The notes under the pieces: generated by a model
What the model was told of the DNA's origin: nothing
The model's database searches: none
The model's input: only the letters and a program-made list of their open reading frames with translations
Source: Qipengyuania sp.
GTDB taxonomy: Bacteria > Pseudomonadota > Alphaproteobacteria > Sphingomonadales > Sphingomonadaceae
NCBI GenBank assembly: GCA_019745075.1
Contig: JAIETR010000003.1
Coordinates: forward strand, 1 to 64,000
Reading direction: 5' to 3'
DNA length: 64,000 nucleotides
Shown here: one piece after another, positions 38,756 to 46,217 of the stretch
Numbering within the stretch: position 1 is the first letter of the stretch
Layout: each line of letters starts with the position of its first letter
Program-made: the position numbers and the translations under genes

Positions 38756-38784
38756 TGTCACACAACCGTCATGAAACCGTCGCA
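38756..38784 (+). promoter_or_regulatory. Pho box with three half-sites upstream of the DUF2490 gene
   Basis: Three 7-base half-sites with four-base spacers, an 11-base period: CTGTCAC (38756-38762), CCGTCAT (38767-38773) and CCGTCGC (38778-38784). This fits the PhoB consensus CTGTCAT-N4-CTGTCAT. The first half-site is also part of a perfect 16-base palindrome, TGTGACAGCTGTCACA (38748-38763). The box ends directly at a possible start codon (38785), so the true translation start is probably later or the transcript is leaderless. Confidence 0.75.
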
Positions 38785-38796
38785 ATGGCGCGCCGC

Positions 38797-39486
38797 ATGA
38801 ACCCTTACCGCACTCCGGCGCTTGCCGCGCTTGTCGCCTTCGCCCTTCCCGCCGCAGCGCCGGCGCTCGCCCAGGACGATTTCCAGCAGTGGCTGACACA
38901 GTCGGCCAAGGCCGATCTATCGGAAAAGCTCGCCGTCCATAACGAGCTGTGGGTTCGCTTCAGCGACAACCGCGATGGCCTCTACGAAATCGAGAATTCG
39001 CTGCTGATCGGTTACAAGCTTTCTCGCAAGGTCGCGGCCTGGGCGGGCTACGTGCACAATCCCAACTACGCCGCCGGCGATTTCACGGTGATGGAACGGC
39101 GCGCGCGCGAGCAGGTTACGATCGACAATTTCGCCAAGCTCGGCGGCGCCTCGCTCAGCGCCCGCCTGCGATTCGAGCAGCGCTGGCGGGACGGGATCGA
39201 CGGCACGGGCTGGCGGTTTCGGCCCTATGTAAAGCTTGCGATTCCGCTGGGTGGCAAGACGGCGCCGACGCTGAATCTCAGCACCGAGCCGTTCATCAAT
39301 TTCAACAACACCGCCTTCCAGACCAGCGACGGGCTGGAGCGGGCCCGCAGCGCGATCGCGCTGAGCTTTCCCGTCAGCAAAGCGGTCAAGCTCGAAGCCG
39401 GCTACCTCAACCAGCGCCGTTTCGTGCGTGGCGGACGCGATACAAACGATCACGCGCTGACCGCCTCGCTCGCGGTCTCGTTTTGA
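38797..39486 (+). CDS. DUF2490 family outer-membrane-type protein
   Basis: A protein of about 229 residues with a signal peptide (MNPYRTPALAALVAFALP and an Ala-rich run, cleavage near ALAQDD). The rest is alternating beta-strands ending in SLAVSF, a C-terminal aromatic typical of outer-membrane beta-barrels. The RLRFEQRWRDG segment is characteristic of DUF2490. Expression is probably controlled by PhoB through the three-half-site box just upstream, and pstS follows with its own Pho box. A role in passing phosphate compounds through the outer membrane is inference from context. ATG at 38785 is an alternative start but abuts the Pho box. Confidence 0.78.
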   Translation: MNPYRTPALAALVAFALPAAAPALAQDDFQQWLTQSAKADLSEKLAVHNELWVRFSDNRDGLYEIENSLLIGYKLSRKVAAWAGYVHNPNYAAGDFTVMERRAREQVTIDNFAKLGGASLSARLRFEQRWRDGIDGTGWRFRPYVKLAIPLGGKTAPTLNLSTEPFINFNNTAFQTSDGLERARSAIALSFPVSKAVKLEAGYLNQRRFVRGGRDTNDHALTASLAVSF

Positions 39487-39494
39487 CCTAAGGG

Positions 39495-39512
39495 CGGTCA
39501 TCAAACCGTCAT
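39495..39512 (+). promoter_or_regulatory. Pho box upstream of pstS
   Basis: CGGTCAT (39495-39501), spacer CAAA, CCGTCAT (39506-39512): two half-sites with the exact 7-4-7 geometry for PhoB, 43 bases before the pstS ATG. A weaker third unit, GCATCAC (39517-39523), keeps the 11-base period. This gives the pst operon its phosphate-starvation promoter. Confidence 0.82.
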
Positions 39513-39555
39513 ACCCGCATCACATGGCCTCGGCCCAAATCCAGGGGAACTTTCC

Positions 39556-40599
39556 ATGACCACCAAGCTCGCCACCCTCGCCGTGACCGCCGCCACGCTC
39601 GCGCTCGCCGCATGCGGATCGCAGGGCGGTTCCCAGACGCGCGATTCGATCCGCGCGGTCGGTTCCTCCACCGTGTTCCCCTTCGCCAAGGCGGTGGCGG
39701 AATCGCTCACCCGCTCGAACCCGCGGGTCAAGGCGCCGATCATCGAATCGACCGGCACCGGCGGCGGCATCAAGCTGTTCTGCTCGGGCGTCGGCGCCGC
39801 CACCCCGGACATCGCCAATGCCTCGCGGCGCATGAAGGCCAGCGAGTTCGCGGACTGCCAGGCCAATGGCGTGACCGAGATCGTCGAGATCCAGGTCGGT
39901 CTCGACGGCCTGGCCTTCGCCGCCGCGAAGGGTGGGATCATGATGAATCTCACGCCGGCCACGGTATACAAGGCGCTCGCCGCCAATCCTTATGGCAAAC
40001 CGCAGACCGCCAAGACCTGGAAGGATGTCGATCCGGCGCTGCCGGCCGAGCGGATCCTGGTCTATGGCCCGCCCTCGACCTCGGGCACGCGCGACGCGCT
40101 CAAGGAGCTGGTGCTCGAGAAGGGGTGCCAGACCGACGCCGCGATCAAGGCGATGAAGGACACCAGGAAGGACGATTACGAGAAGGTCTGCACCGAGCTG
40201 CGCACCGACGGCGCATATGTCGACCAGGGTGAGCAGGACAACCTCATCGTCCAGAAGATCGAGAACAATCCGAAGGCCGTGGGCGTGTTCGGCTACTCCT
40301 ATCTCGAGGAGAACGCCGACAAGCTCCAGGCAATGACGATGGACGGCGTGGCTCCCACTTACGAGAACATCTCGACTTTCAAATATCCCGACGCCCGCCC
40401 GCTCTTCATCTATGTGAAGAAGGCGCATCTCGACGCCATTCCCGGCCTCAGGGACTACATCGCCGAATGGGCGAAGCTGTGGGTCGCGGGTGGAGCGCTC
40501 TCCAAGATCGGGCTGATTCCCTCCCCCACCGACGCGATGGCGGCCAACGGCAAGATCGCGAGCGAGTTCACGCTTCTCGACGGCGCGCAGCTCAAGTAA
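39556..40599 (+). CDS. pstS: Phosphate-binding protein PstS of the high-affinity ABC transporter
   Basis: A 347-residue periplasmic phosphate-binding protein. The N-terminus has a lipobox LALAAC with the modified Cys at position 20, so it is probably a lipoprotein anchored on the periplasmic face. Ligand-binding motifs are VGSSTVFPFAKAVAE, STGTGGGIKLFCSGVG and PPSTSGTRDALKELV, matching the PstS/SphX fold. The ribosome-binding site is CAGGGGAA. It begins pstSCAB-phoU and is preceded by a Pho box. Confidence 0.95.
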   Translation: MTTKLATLAVTAATLALAACGSQGGSQTRDSIRAVGSSTVFPFAKAVAESLTRSNPRVKAPIIESTGTGGGIKLFCSGVGAATPDIANASRRMKASEFADCQANGVTEIVEIQVGLDGLAFAAAKGGIMMNLTPATVYKALAANPYGKPQTAKTWKDVDPALPAERILVYGPPSTSGTRDALKELVLEKGCQTDAAIKAMKDTRKDDYEKVCTELRTDGAYVDQGEQDNLIVQKIENNPKAVGVFGYSYLEENADKLQAMTMDGVAPTYENISTFKYPDARPLFIYVKKAHLDAIPGLRDYIAEWAKLWVAGGALSKIGLIPSPTDAMAANGKIASEFTLLDGAQLK

Positions 40600-40609
40600 G
40601 CGCCCCCGG

Positions 40610-41992
40610 GTGTCGATCGCGCTCCTGTTCCTGCTCGCGCTCGGATTCGGGCTGGCGGGCTGGCTGGCGGCGCGCGCCAAGGCGTGGAGCTTCCGTAAGG
40701 CCGGGACCGCGCGCCTTGCCGCGCTGCCCAGCTACCATGGCTGGTATCTGGCGCTGTGGGTGGCCGTGCCGATGGTGCTGTTCATCGCGCTGTGGGGAAC
40801 GATCGCGCCGGGGCTGATCGCGCAGTCGGTACTCGCGGACCCGGCGGCCGCGCAATTGCCGGCCTTCGGGTTCGAGCGTCAATCGCTCCTGTCCGAAGCC
40901 CATGCGGTGGCGAACGGCAGCGCGCGAGCCGTATTCAACCCCGCAGCCGCGCCGCTGGTCGAACCCTATCGCGCGGCGATCGTCCGCTACGAGACGATCG
41001 GCCTGGTCGTCGCGGTGATGATCGCGTTTGCCGCGGGCTCGTTCGCCTGGTTGCGGCTCAAGCCCGGATTCCCCGCGCGCACACGGGTGGAGCGCGCGGT
41101 GATGGCCTTGTTGATCCTCGCCTCGCTCGCCGCGATCCTCACCACGCTTGGCATCTTCGTCAGCCTGGTGTTCGAAACGGTTCGCTTCTTCGGCATGGTC
41201 GGGCCACTCGATTTCCTGTTCGGAACCTTCTGGGGTCCCGACCCGATGAGCGATGCGGCGGCCCCCGACGCGAGCCGTTACGGCGCGATCCCGCTGTTCT
41301 GGGGCACGCTCTATATCGGCGCCGTCATCGCGATGATCGTGGCCATTCCGCTCGGGCTGATGAGCGCGATCTACCTGACTCAATACGCGCCCGCGCGGCT
41401 GCGGACCTGGATCAAGCCCGCACTGGAGATTCTCGCGGGCGTGCCAACGGTGGTTTACGGATATTTCGCGGCGCTGACCGTGGCGCCGGCGATCCGCGAC
41501 CTCGCGGTTTCGCTGGGCGCCAGCAACGCCTCCAGCGAAAGCGCGCTCGCCGCCGGCTTGGTGATGGGGGTGATGATCATCCCCTTCGTCTCCTCGATGG
41601 CCGACGACAGCATCGCCGCGGTGCCCGCCGCGATGCGCGACGGCAGCCTGGCGCTGGGCGCGACGCGCTCCGAAACCATCCGCCGCGTGCTCGTCCCCGC
41701 CGCGCTGCCCGGCATCGTCGCGGGTGTCATGCTGGCGGTCAGCCGCGCGATCGGCGAGACCATGATCGTGGTCATGGCCGCCTCCACCGCCGCCAGCCTG
41801 ACCGCCAATCCGCTCGAGGCCATGACCACCGTCACAGTGCAGATCGTGGCCATGCTGACCGGCGAGGGCAGCTTCGACCACCCCGCCACGCTGAGCGCCT
41901 TCGCGCTGGGTTTCGTGCTGTTCCTGGTGACGCTGGCGCTCAACTTCGTCGCCTTGCGGGTGGTCAAGAGGTTCCGCGAAGCCTATGAATGA
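40610..41992 (+). CDS. pstC: Phosphate ABC transporter permease PstC
   Basis: A 460-residue inner-membrane permease. Residues 1-180 are the long N-terminal extension (PstC_N type) with extra membrane helices. The BPD_transp_1 domain follows, with the coupling-helix region GSLALGATRSETIRRVLVPAALPGI (written here over more than one turn of the EAA loop) and VSRAIGETMIVVM. It uses GTG at 40610, eleven bases after the pstS stop, and overlaps pstA by eight bases. Confidence 0.93.
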   Translation: MSIALLFLLALGFGLAGWLAARAKAWSFRKAGTARLAALPSYHGWYLALWVAVPMVLFIALWGTIAPGLIAQSVLADPAAAQLPAFGFERQSLLSEAHAVANGSARAVFNPAAAPLVEPYRAAIVRYETIGLVVAVMIAFAAGSFAWLRLKPGFPARTRVERAVMALLILASLAAILTTLGIFVSLVFETVRFFGMVGPLDFLFGTFWGPDPMSDAAAPDASRYGAIPLFWGTLYIGAVIAMIVAIPLGLMSAIYLTQYAPARLRTWIKPALEILAGVPTVVYGYFAALTVAPAIRDLAVSLGASNASSESALAAGLVMGVMIIPFVSSMADDSIAAVPAAMRDGSLALGATRSETIRRVLVPAALPGIVAGVMLAVSRAIGETMIVVMAASTAASLTANPLEAMTTVTVQIVAMLTGEGSFDHPATLSAFALGFVLFLVTLALNFVALRVVKRFREAYE

Positions 41993-43259
41993 GCCCGCCA
42001 CCCTGCCGGATGCCGAGGCCGTGAGCGGCACCCGCGGCGACGCCTTCGCGCGCCGGCTGAGAAAGCGCTATGCCGCCGAGAAGCGCTTCAAGGCGCTGGG
42101 CCTGTCCGCCGTCCTGTTCTCGGTCGCGGTGCTGGTGTTCCTGCTGGCGACGATGCTGTGGAACGGGATTGGAGGCTTTCAGCGCGCGGAAGTGGCGGTG
42201 CCCATCGACTTGACAGCTTCGGGCCTGTCCGCCGATCCGACGGTTCTGGCGCAGGCCAACGCGGTGCAGAATCTCGAAATGCAGGGCCTGCCGCAAATCG
42301 TTGCCGCGGCCGCGGAGGGATCGCTCGGCCCCGCCGCCGAAGACGCCGTCGATGCGAACGCCTGGCGCGTCGTAGCCAAGCAGATCATCGCCAATCCCGA
42401 GCTTGCCGGCGCCTCTTCCGTTTTCCATCTGCCCGCCGCGCCCGGGCTGGCCGCCGGCTCCGCGGGCGAAGGCTCCGCCGAAATGCGCGCACTGGCGGAG
42501 CGGCTGTCGCGCGAGGGCAAGCTGGCCGAGAACTTCGACGCCGGCTTCCTCACCCGCTCCGACGCCACCAGCGCGCAGCATGCCGGAGTATGGGGCGCGC
42601 TCAAGGGCTCGGCGTTGACGATGTTCGTGACCTTGCTGCTGGCCTTTCCGATCGGCGTGCTGGCGGCGCTCTACCTCGAGGAATACGCGCCGCGAAACCG
42701 CTGGACCGATCTGATCGAGGTTTCGATCAACAACCTCGCCGCGGTGCCATCGATCATCTTCGGCCTGCTCGGCCTGGCGGTGTTTCTGGCGATCTTTCCC
42801 AATATGCGCTCGGCCCCGCTGATCGGCGGGATGACTCTGGCGCTGATGACCATGCCGGTGATCGTGATCTCGGGCCGCAACGCGATCAAGGCGGTGCCGC
42901 CCTCGATCCGTGACGGCGCGCTCGCGATTGGCGCCTCGCCGGTGCAGGTGGTGTTCCACCATGTCCTCCCGCTCGCGCTGCCCGGCATTCTCACCGGCAC
43001 CATCATCGGCATGGCGCGCGCGCTTGGCGAAACCGCGCCGCTGCTGATGATCGGCATGCGCGCCTTTATCTCCGCCCCGCCCGACGGGTTCACTTCGCCC
43101 GCCAGCGTGCTGCCGGTGCAGATCTTCCTGTGGTCCGACGAGGTCGATCGCGGCTTTGTCGAACGCACCAGCGCCGCCATCGTGGTATTGCTCCTGTTCC
43201 TCCTCGCGATGAATGGGCTTGCCATTTATCTGCGCAATCGTTTCGAGAAGAAGTGGTGA
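41985..43259 (+). CDS. pstA: Phosphate ABC transporter permease PstA
   Basis: A 424-residue permease with a DUF3333-type N-terminal region: cytoplasmic head, one helix (about 39-62) and a periplasmic domain to about residue 200. The BPD_transp_1 domain follows, with [33 protein letters not shown] and the coupling loop [20 protein letters not shown]. It pairs with PstC to form the channel. It overlaps pstC by eight bases and pstB by four. Confidence 0.94.
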   Translation: MNEPATLPDAEAVSGTRGDAFARRLRKRYAAEKRFKALGLSAVLFSVAVLVFLLATMLWNGIGGFQRAEVAVPIDLTASGLSADPTVLAQANAVQNLEMQGLPQIVAAAAEGSLGPAAEDAVDANAWRVVAKQIIANPELAGASSVFHLPAAPGLAAGSAGEGSAEMRALAERLSREGKLAENFDAGFLTRSDATSAQHAGVWGALKGSALTMFVTLLLAFPIGVLAALYLEEYAPRNRWTDLIEVSINNLAAVPSIIFGLLGLAVFLAIFPNMRSAPLIGGMTLALMTMPVIVISGRNAIKAVPPSIRDGALAIGASPVQVVFHHVLPLALPGILTGTIIGMARALGETAPLLMIGMRAFISAPPDGFTSPASVLPVQIFLWSDEVDRGFVERTSAAIVVLLLFLLAMNGLAIYLRNRFEKKW

Positions 43260-44044
43260 CCGTCTATCATTCCGGCCTGGACGCCGCGGACGCCAAGATG
43301 CGTACCCGCGACGTCAACATCTATTACGGCGCCAAGCAGGCGATCGACGACGTGTCGATCGACATCCCGGCGCAATATGTCACCGCATTCATCGGCCCGT
43401 CGGGCTGCGGGAAGTCGACCTTCCTGCGCGCGCTCAACCGCATGAACGACACCATCCCCACGGCGCGGGTGGAGGGCCGCATCGAGCTCGACGGCGAAGA
43501 CATCCATGCCTCGGGCATGGACGTGGTCCAGCTGCGCGCGCGGGTGGGCATGGTATTCCAGAAGCCCAACCCGTTCCCCAAATCGATCTACGAGAATATC
43601 GCCTACGGCCCGCGCATCCACGGCCTGGCCGAGACCAAACCCGACATGGACGCGATCGTCGAACGCTCGCTGACGCGCGCCGGCTTGTGGAACGAGGTCA
43701 AGGACCGGCTGTCGGACAGCGGCACCGCGCTATCGGGCGGGCAGCAGCAGCGACTGTGCATCGCGCGCGCCATCGCGGTCGATCCCGAGGTGATCCTGAT
43801 GGACGAGCCCTGCTCCGCGCTCGACCCGATCGCCACCGCGCGGATCGAGGAGCTGATCGACGAATTGCGCGGCAATTACGCGATCGTGATCGTCACCCAC
43901 TCGATGCAGCAGGCCGCGCGCGTCAGCCAGCGCACCGCCTTTTTCCATCTTGGGAAAATGGTGGAATATGGCCGCACCTCGGATATCTTCACCAATCCGA
44001 TCGAAACGCGGACCAAGGACTACATCACCGGAAGGTATGGCTGA
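43256..44044 (+). CDS. pstB: Phosphate ABC transporter ATP-binding protein PstB
   Basis: A 262-residue ATPase. Walker A is GPSGCGKST, the Q-loop [19 protein letters not shown] is diagnostic for PstB, the signature is [14 protein letters not shown], and Walker B is [17 protein letters not shown]. The C-terminus [16 protein letters not shown] is typical. GTG at 43256 overlaps the pstA stop by four bases after GAGAAGAAG. phoU begins immediately after its stop codon. Confidence 0.95.
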   Translation: MTVYHSGLDAADAKMRTRDVNIYYGAKQAIDDVSIDIPAQYVTAFIGPSGCGKSTFLRALNRMNDTIPTARVEGRIELDGEDIHASGMDVVQLRARVGMVFQKPNPFPKSIYENIAYGPRIHGLAETKPDMDAIVERSLTRAGLWNEVKDRLSDSGTALSGGQQQRLCIARAIAVDPEVILMDEPCSALDPIATARIEELIDELRGNYAIVIVTHSMQQAARVSQRTAFFHLGKMVEYGRTSDIFTNPIETRTKDYITGRYG

Positions 44045-44045
44045 C

Positions 44046-44717
44046 ATGGAACAGCACACCGTCAAGGCCTTCGACGAGGACATCACCCGGCTGCGCGGCC
44101 TGATCGCCGAGATGGGCGGGCTGGCCGAGGCCGCGGTCCAGAACGCGATGGACGCGCTGATCCAGGGCGACGACGCGCTGGCCGAGCGGATCATCGCAGA
44201 CGACAAGAAGATCGACGCGCTCGAGGCCGAGGTGGACCGTCTCGCGGTGCGCATCATCGCCTTGCGCGCGCCCATGGCGGACGATCTGCGCGAGGTGATC
44301 GCGGCGCTCAAGATCGCCGGTGTGGTCGAGCGCATCGGCGATTATTCCAAGGCCATCGCCAAGGCGAGCCGCGAGATCGATACCCAGCGCAAGAAGTTCG
44401 AGCCGCTGACGCTGCTGCCGGCGATGGCCGAGATCGCCGGCGAGATGGTCCACGACGTGCTGACCGCATATGCCGCGCGCGATGCCGCCATCGCGCTCGA
44501 GGTGATCCGCACCGACAAGCGCGTCGATGCGTTCTACAATTCGATCTTCCGCAATCTCGTCAGCCACATGGTGGAGAACCCTTCCACGATCACCAGCGCG
44601 GCGCAGCTGCTGTTCGTCGCGCGCAACCTCGAGCGGATCGGCGATCACGCCACCAACGTCGCGGAAATGGTGCATTTCGCCGCGACCGGTCACTATCCCT
44701 CGGACGAGGAACGTTGA
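44046..44717 (+). CDS. phoU: Phosphate signalling protein PhoU
   Basis: A 223-residue protein of two three-helix PhoU bundles. The repeated signatures are DALIQGDDALAERIIADDKKIDALE with LKIAGVVERIGDYSKAIA, and later LEVIRTDKRVDAFYN with LLFVARNLERIGDHATNVAEMV. It links PstB activity to PhoR and keeps the regulon off in high phosphate. I used ATG 44046 because GGAAGG (44030-44035) is correctly spaced for it; ATG 44037 is too close. A Pho box for phoB begins eight bases after its stop. Confidence 0.93.
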   Translation: MEQHTVKAFDEDITRLRGLIAEMGGLAEAAVQNAMDALIQGDDALAERIIADDKKIDALEAEVDRLAVRIIALRAPMADDLREVIAALKIAGVVERIGDYSKAIAKASREIDTQRKKFEPLTLLPAMAEIAGEMVHDVLTAYAARDAAIALEVIRTDKRVDAFYNSIFRNLVSHMVENPSTITSAAQLLFVARNLERIGDHATNVAEMVHFAATGHYPSDEER

Positions 44718-44724
44718 CACAAAA

Positions 44725-44742
44725 CGGTAGCCAAGCGGTCAT
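44725..44742 (+). promoter_or_regulatory. Pho box between phoU and phoB
   Basis: CGGTAGC (44725-44731), spacer CAAG, CGGTCAT (44736-44742). The geometry is 7-4-7; the first half-site is degenerate, the second good. TTGACAC (44714-44720), overlapping the phoU stop codon, keeps the 11-base period and also resembles a -35 hexamer. phoB starts 36 bases downstream, so the regulator probably has its own PhoB-activated promoter. Confidence 0.65.
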
Positions 44743-44778
44743 ATCGACACCCTTGCCCTCGGGGCGTTAGACAGGGGT

Positions 44779-45471
44779 ATGGATTTGGGCGCGGCGAAAC
44801 TGCTTTTGGTCGAGGACGATCCGGCGCTGCTGGAGCTGCTCGAGTACCGCTTCCGCAACGAAGGCTACAATGTGCGCGCCACGCCCGACGGCGACGAGGC
44901 GCTGATGCTGGCCGCCGAGGACGCGCCCGATCTCGTGATCCTCGACTGGATGATCGAGGGCACCAGCGGCATCGAGGTCTGCCGCCGCCTCCGCCGCGAC
45001 AAGGCCACCGCGCATGTGCCGATCATCATGCTGACCGCGCGCGAGGCCGAGGACGATCGCATTCGCGGGCTCGACACCGGTGCCGACGATTACCTCACCA
45101 AGCCCTTCTCCCCACGCGAGCTGATGGCGCGTGTCGCCGCGGTGATGCGCCGCATCCGCCCCGCTCTGGCCGGAGAGACGGTCGAAGTCGGTGACATCGT
45201 GCTCGATCCGGTCGCCCACCGCATCACCCGGCGCGGCCAGACGCTCCAACTCGGCCCGACCGAATACCGGCTCCTCAAGTTCTTCATGGAGAGCCCGGGC
45301 CGCGTGTTCAGCCGCACCCAATTGCTCGACGGGGTGTGGGGCACCGGCAGCGAGATCGAGCTGCGCACGGTCGATGTCCACATCCGCCGCCTGCGCATGG
45401 CGCTGGCCATACCCGGTGCCAAGGACCCGGTGCGCACGGTTCGCTCGGCGGGTTATTCGTTCGAGGCTTGA
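44779..45471 (+). CDS. phoB: Phosphate regulon response regulator PhoB
   Basis: A 230-residue OmpR-family regulator. The receiver domain has acidic residues E12-D13-D14, D56 in LVILDWMIEGTSG and K105 in YLTKPFSPREL. The C-terminal winged helix has LGPTEYRLLKFFMESPGRVFSR and ELRTVDVHIRRLR, then VRTVRSAGYSFE. It binds the Pho boxes upstream of the DUF2490 gene, pstS and itself. It ends seven bases before the convergent extensin-like gene. Confidence 0.95.
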   Translation: MDLGAAKLLLVEDDPALLELLEYRFRNEGYNVRATPDGDEALMLAAEDAPDLVILDWMIEGTSGIEVCRRLRRDKATAHVPIIMLTAREAEDDRIRGLDTGADDYLTKPFSPRELMARVAAVMRRIRPALAGETVEVGDIVLDPVAHRITRRGQTLQLGPTEYRLLKFFMESPGRVFSRTQLLDGVWGTGSEIELRTVDVHIRRLRMALAIPGAKDPVRTVRSAGYSFEA

Positions 45472-45477
45472 GCGGCG

Positions 45478-46215
45478 CTAGCGACACACCCCGCCCCATC
45501 GCCCCGCCATGTCGAGATGCAGGTGGTCGCGGTGGGCGGCGTTGTAGTCGGGGCTGAGCACGGTCGCGAAGCTGCGGCAGGCGCCGTCGCGCACGCGGCG
45601 CAGGAACAGCGCCTTGTCGGGATCGTCCGCGGTCCAGTCGGCCAGCACCGAAATGCGCGTCCCGTCGTCGAGCACCAGCGCCGCGATGTCCACGGCATTA
45701 CCGGTGGCGTGCTCGCTCCACGGCCCTTCGTCGCGGCCGTCGAGCCGCCGGCAGGAAAATGCGCCGAGATGCTCGATCCGGGCGAGGCCCGTGCCGAAGA
45801 TGGCCTGGGCTTCGGCCTCGATGGTGTCGCGCCGCCACAGCTCGAGCGCGATCGCCACCGCGCAGGTCGTGGGCGGCGGCGCTGGCGCGAAGGGGTAGCG
45901 GTCGAGCCGGGTCCGGTCGGGGCGCGCGCACTCCCCGGCACCGGCGGCGGGCAGCACCGAATGGGCGATTTCGGAGCGCGCCAGCACCGCGCGGCATTCG
46001 CCGACATCGCTCTTGAGCGCCTGAAGCTTGCGCGCGGTCGCCCAGCCCGGCGGATCGTTGAGGTCGAGCGGAGCCCAGGGATCGTGCTCGGGATGCTCGG
46101 CCAGCCAGGCGCGCCCCGCCACGAACAGCGCCGCGAGCAGCAGCAGCGCGAGGAAGCGCCGGTCGAGAGTGAAGCGGCCGATGCGCCGCGAGATCGACAG
46201 GTTCCAACGCTTCAT
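45478..46215 (-). CDS. Extensin-like C-terminal domain protein
   Basis: A 245-residue protein with one N-terminal membrane anchor (RRFLALLLLAALFVAGRAWL, about 19-38) and a periplasmic extensin-like domain. Typical segments are CAVAIALELWRRDTIEAEA, LGAFSCRRLDGRDEG, SEHATGNAVDIAALVLDDG and NAAHRDHLHLDM. The His/Asp pattern (HATGNAVDI, HRDHLHLD) is that of LAS-type zinc peptidases such as VanY, so cell-wall hydrolysis is plausible but unproven. It follows dnaE2 by two bases on the same strand. Confidence 0.85.
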   Translation of the reverse strand: MKRWNLSISRRIGRFTLDRRFLALLLLAALFVAGRAWLAEHPEHDPWAPLDLNDPPGWATARKLQALKSDVGECRAVLARSEIAHSVLPAAGAGECARPDRTRLDRYPFAPAPPPTTCAVAIALELWRRDTIEAEAQAIFGTGLARIEHLGAFSCRRLDGRDEGPWSEHATGNAVDIAALVLDDGTRISVLADWTADDPDKALFLRRVRDGACRSFATVLSPDYNAAHRDHLHLDMAGRWGGVCR

Positions 46216-46217
46216 CG

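Noticed and set aside
37427-38800. 457-codon frame starting in the second tRNA-Glu and overlapping phoR
   Set aside because: It begins inside a tRNA, is Arg-rich, and overlaps the clear PhoR frame.
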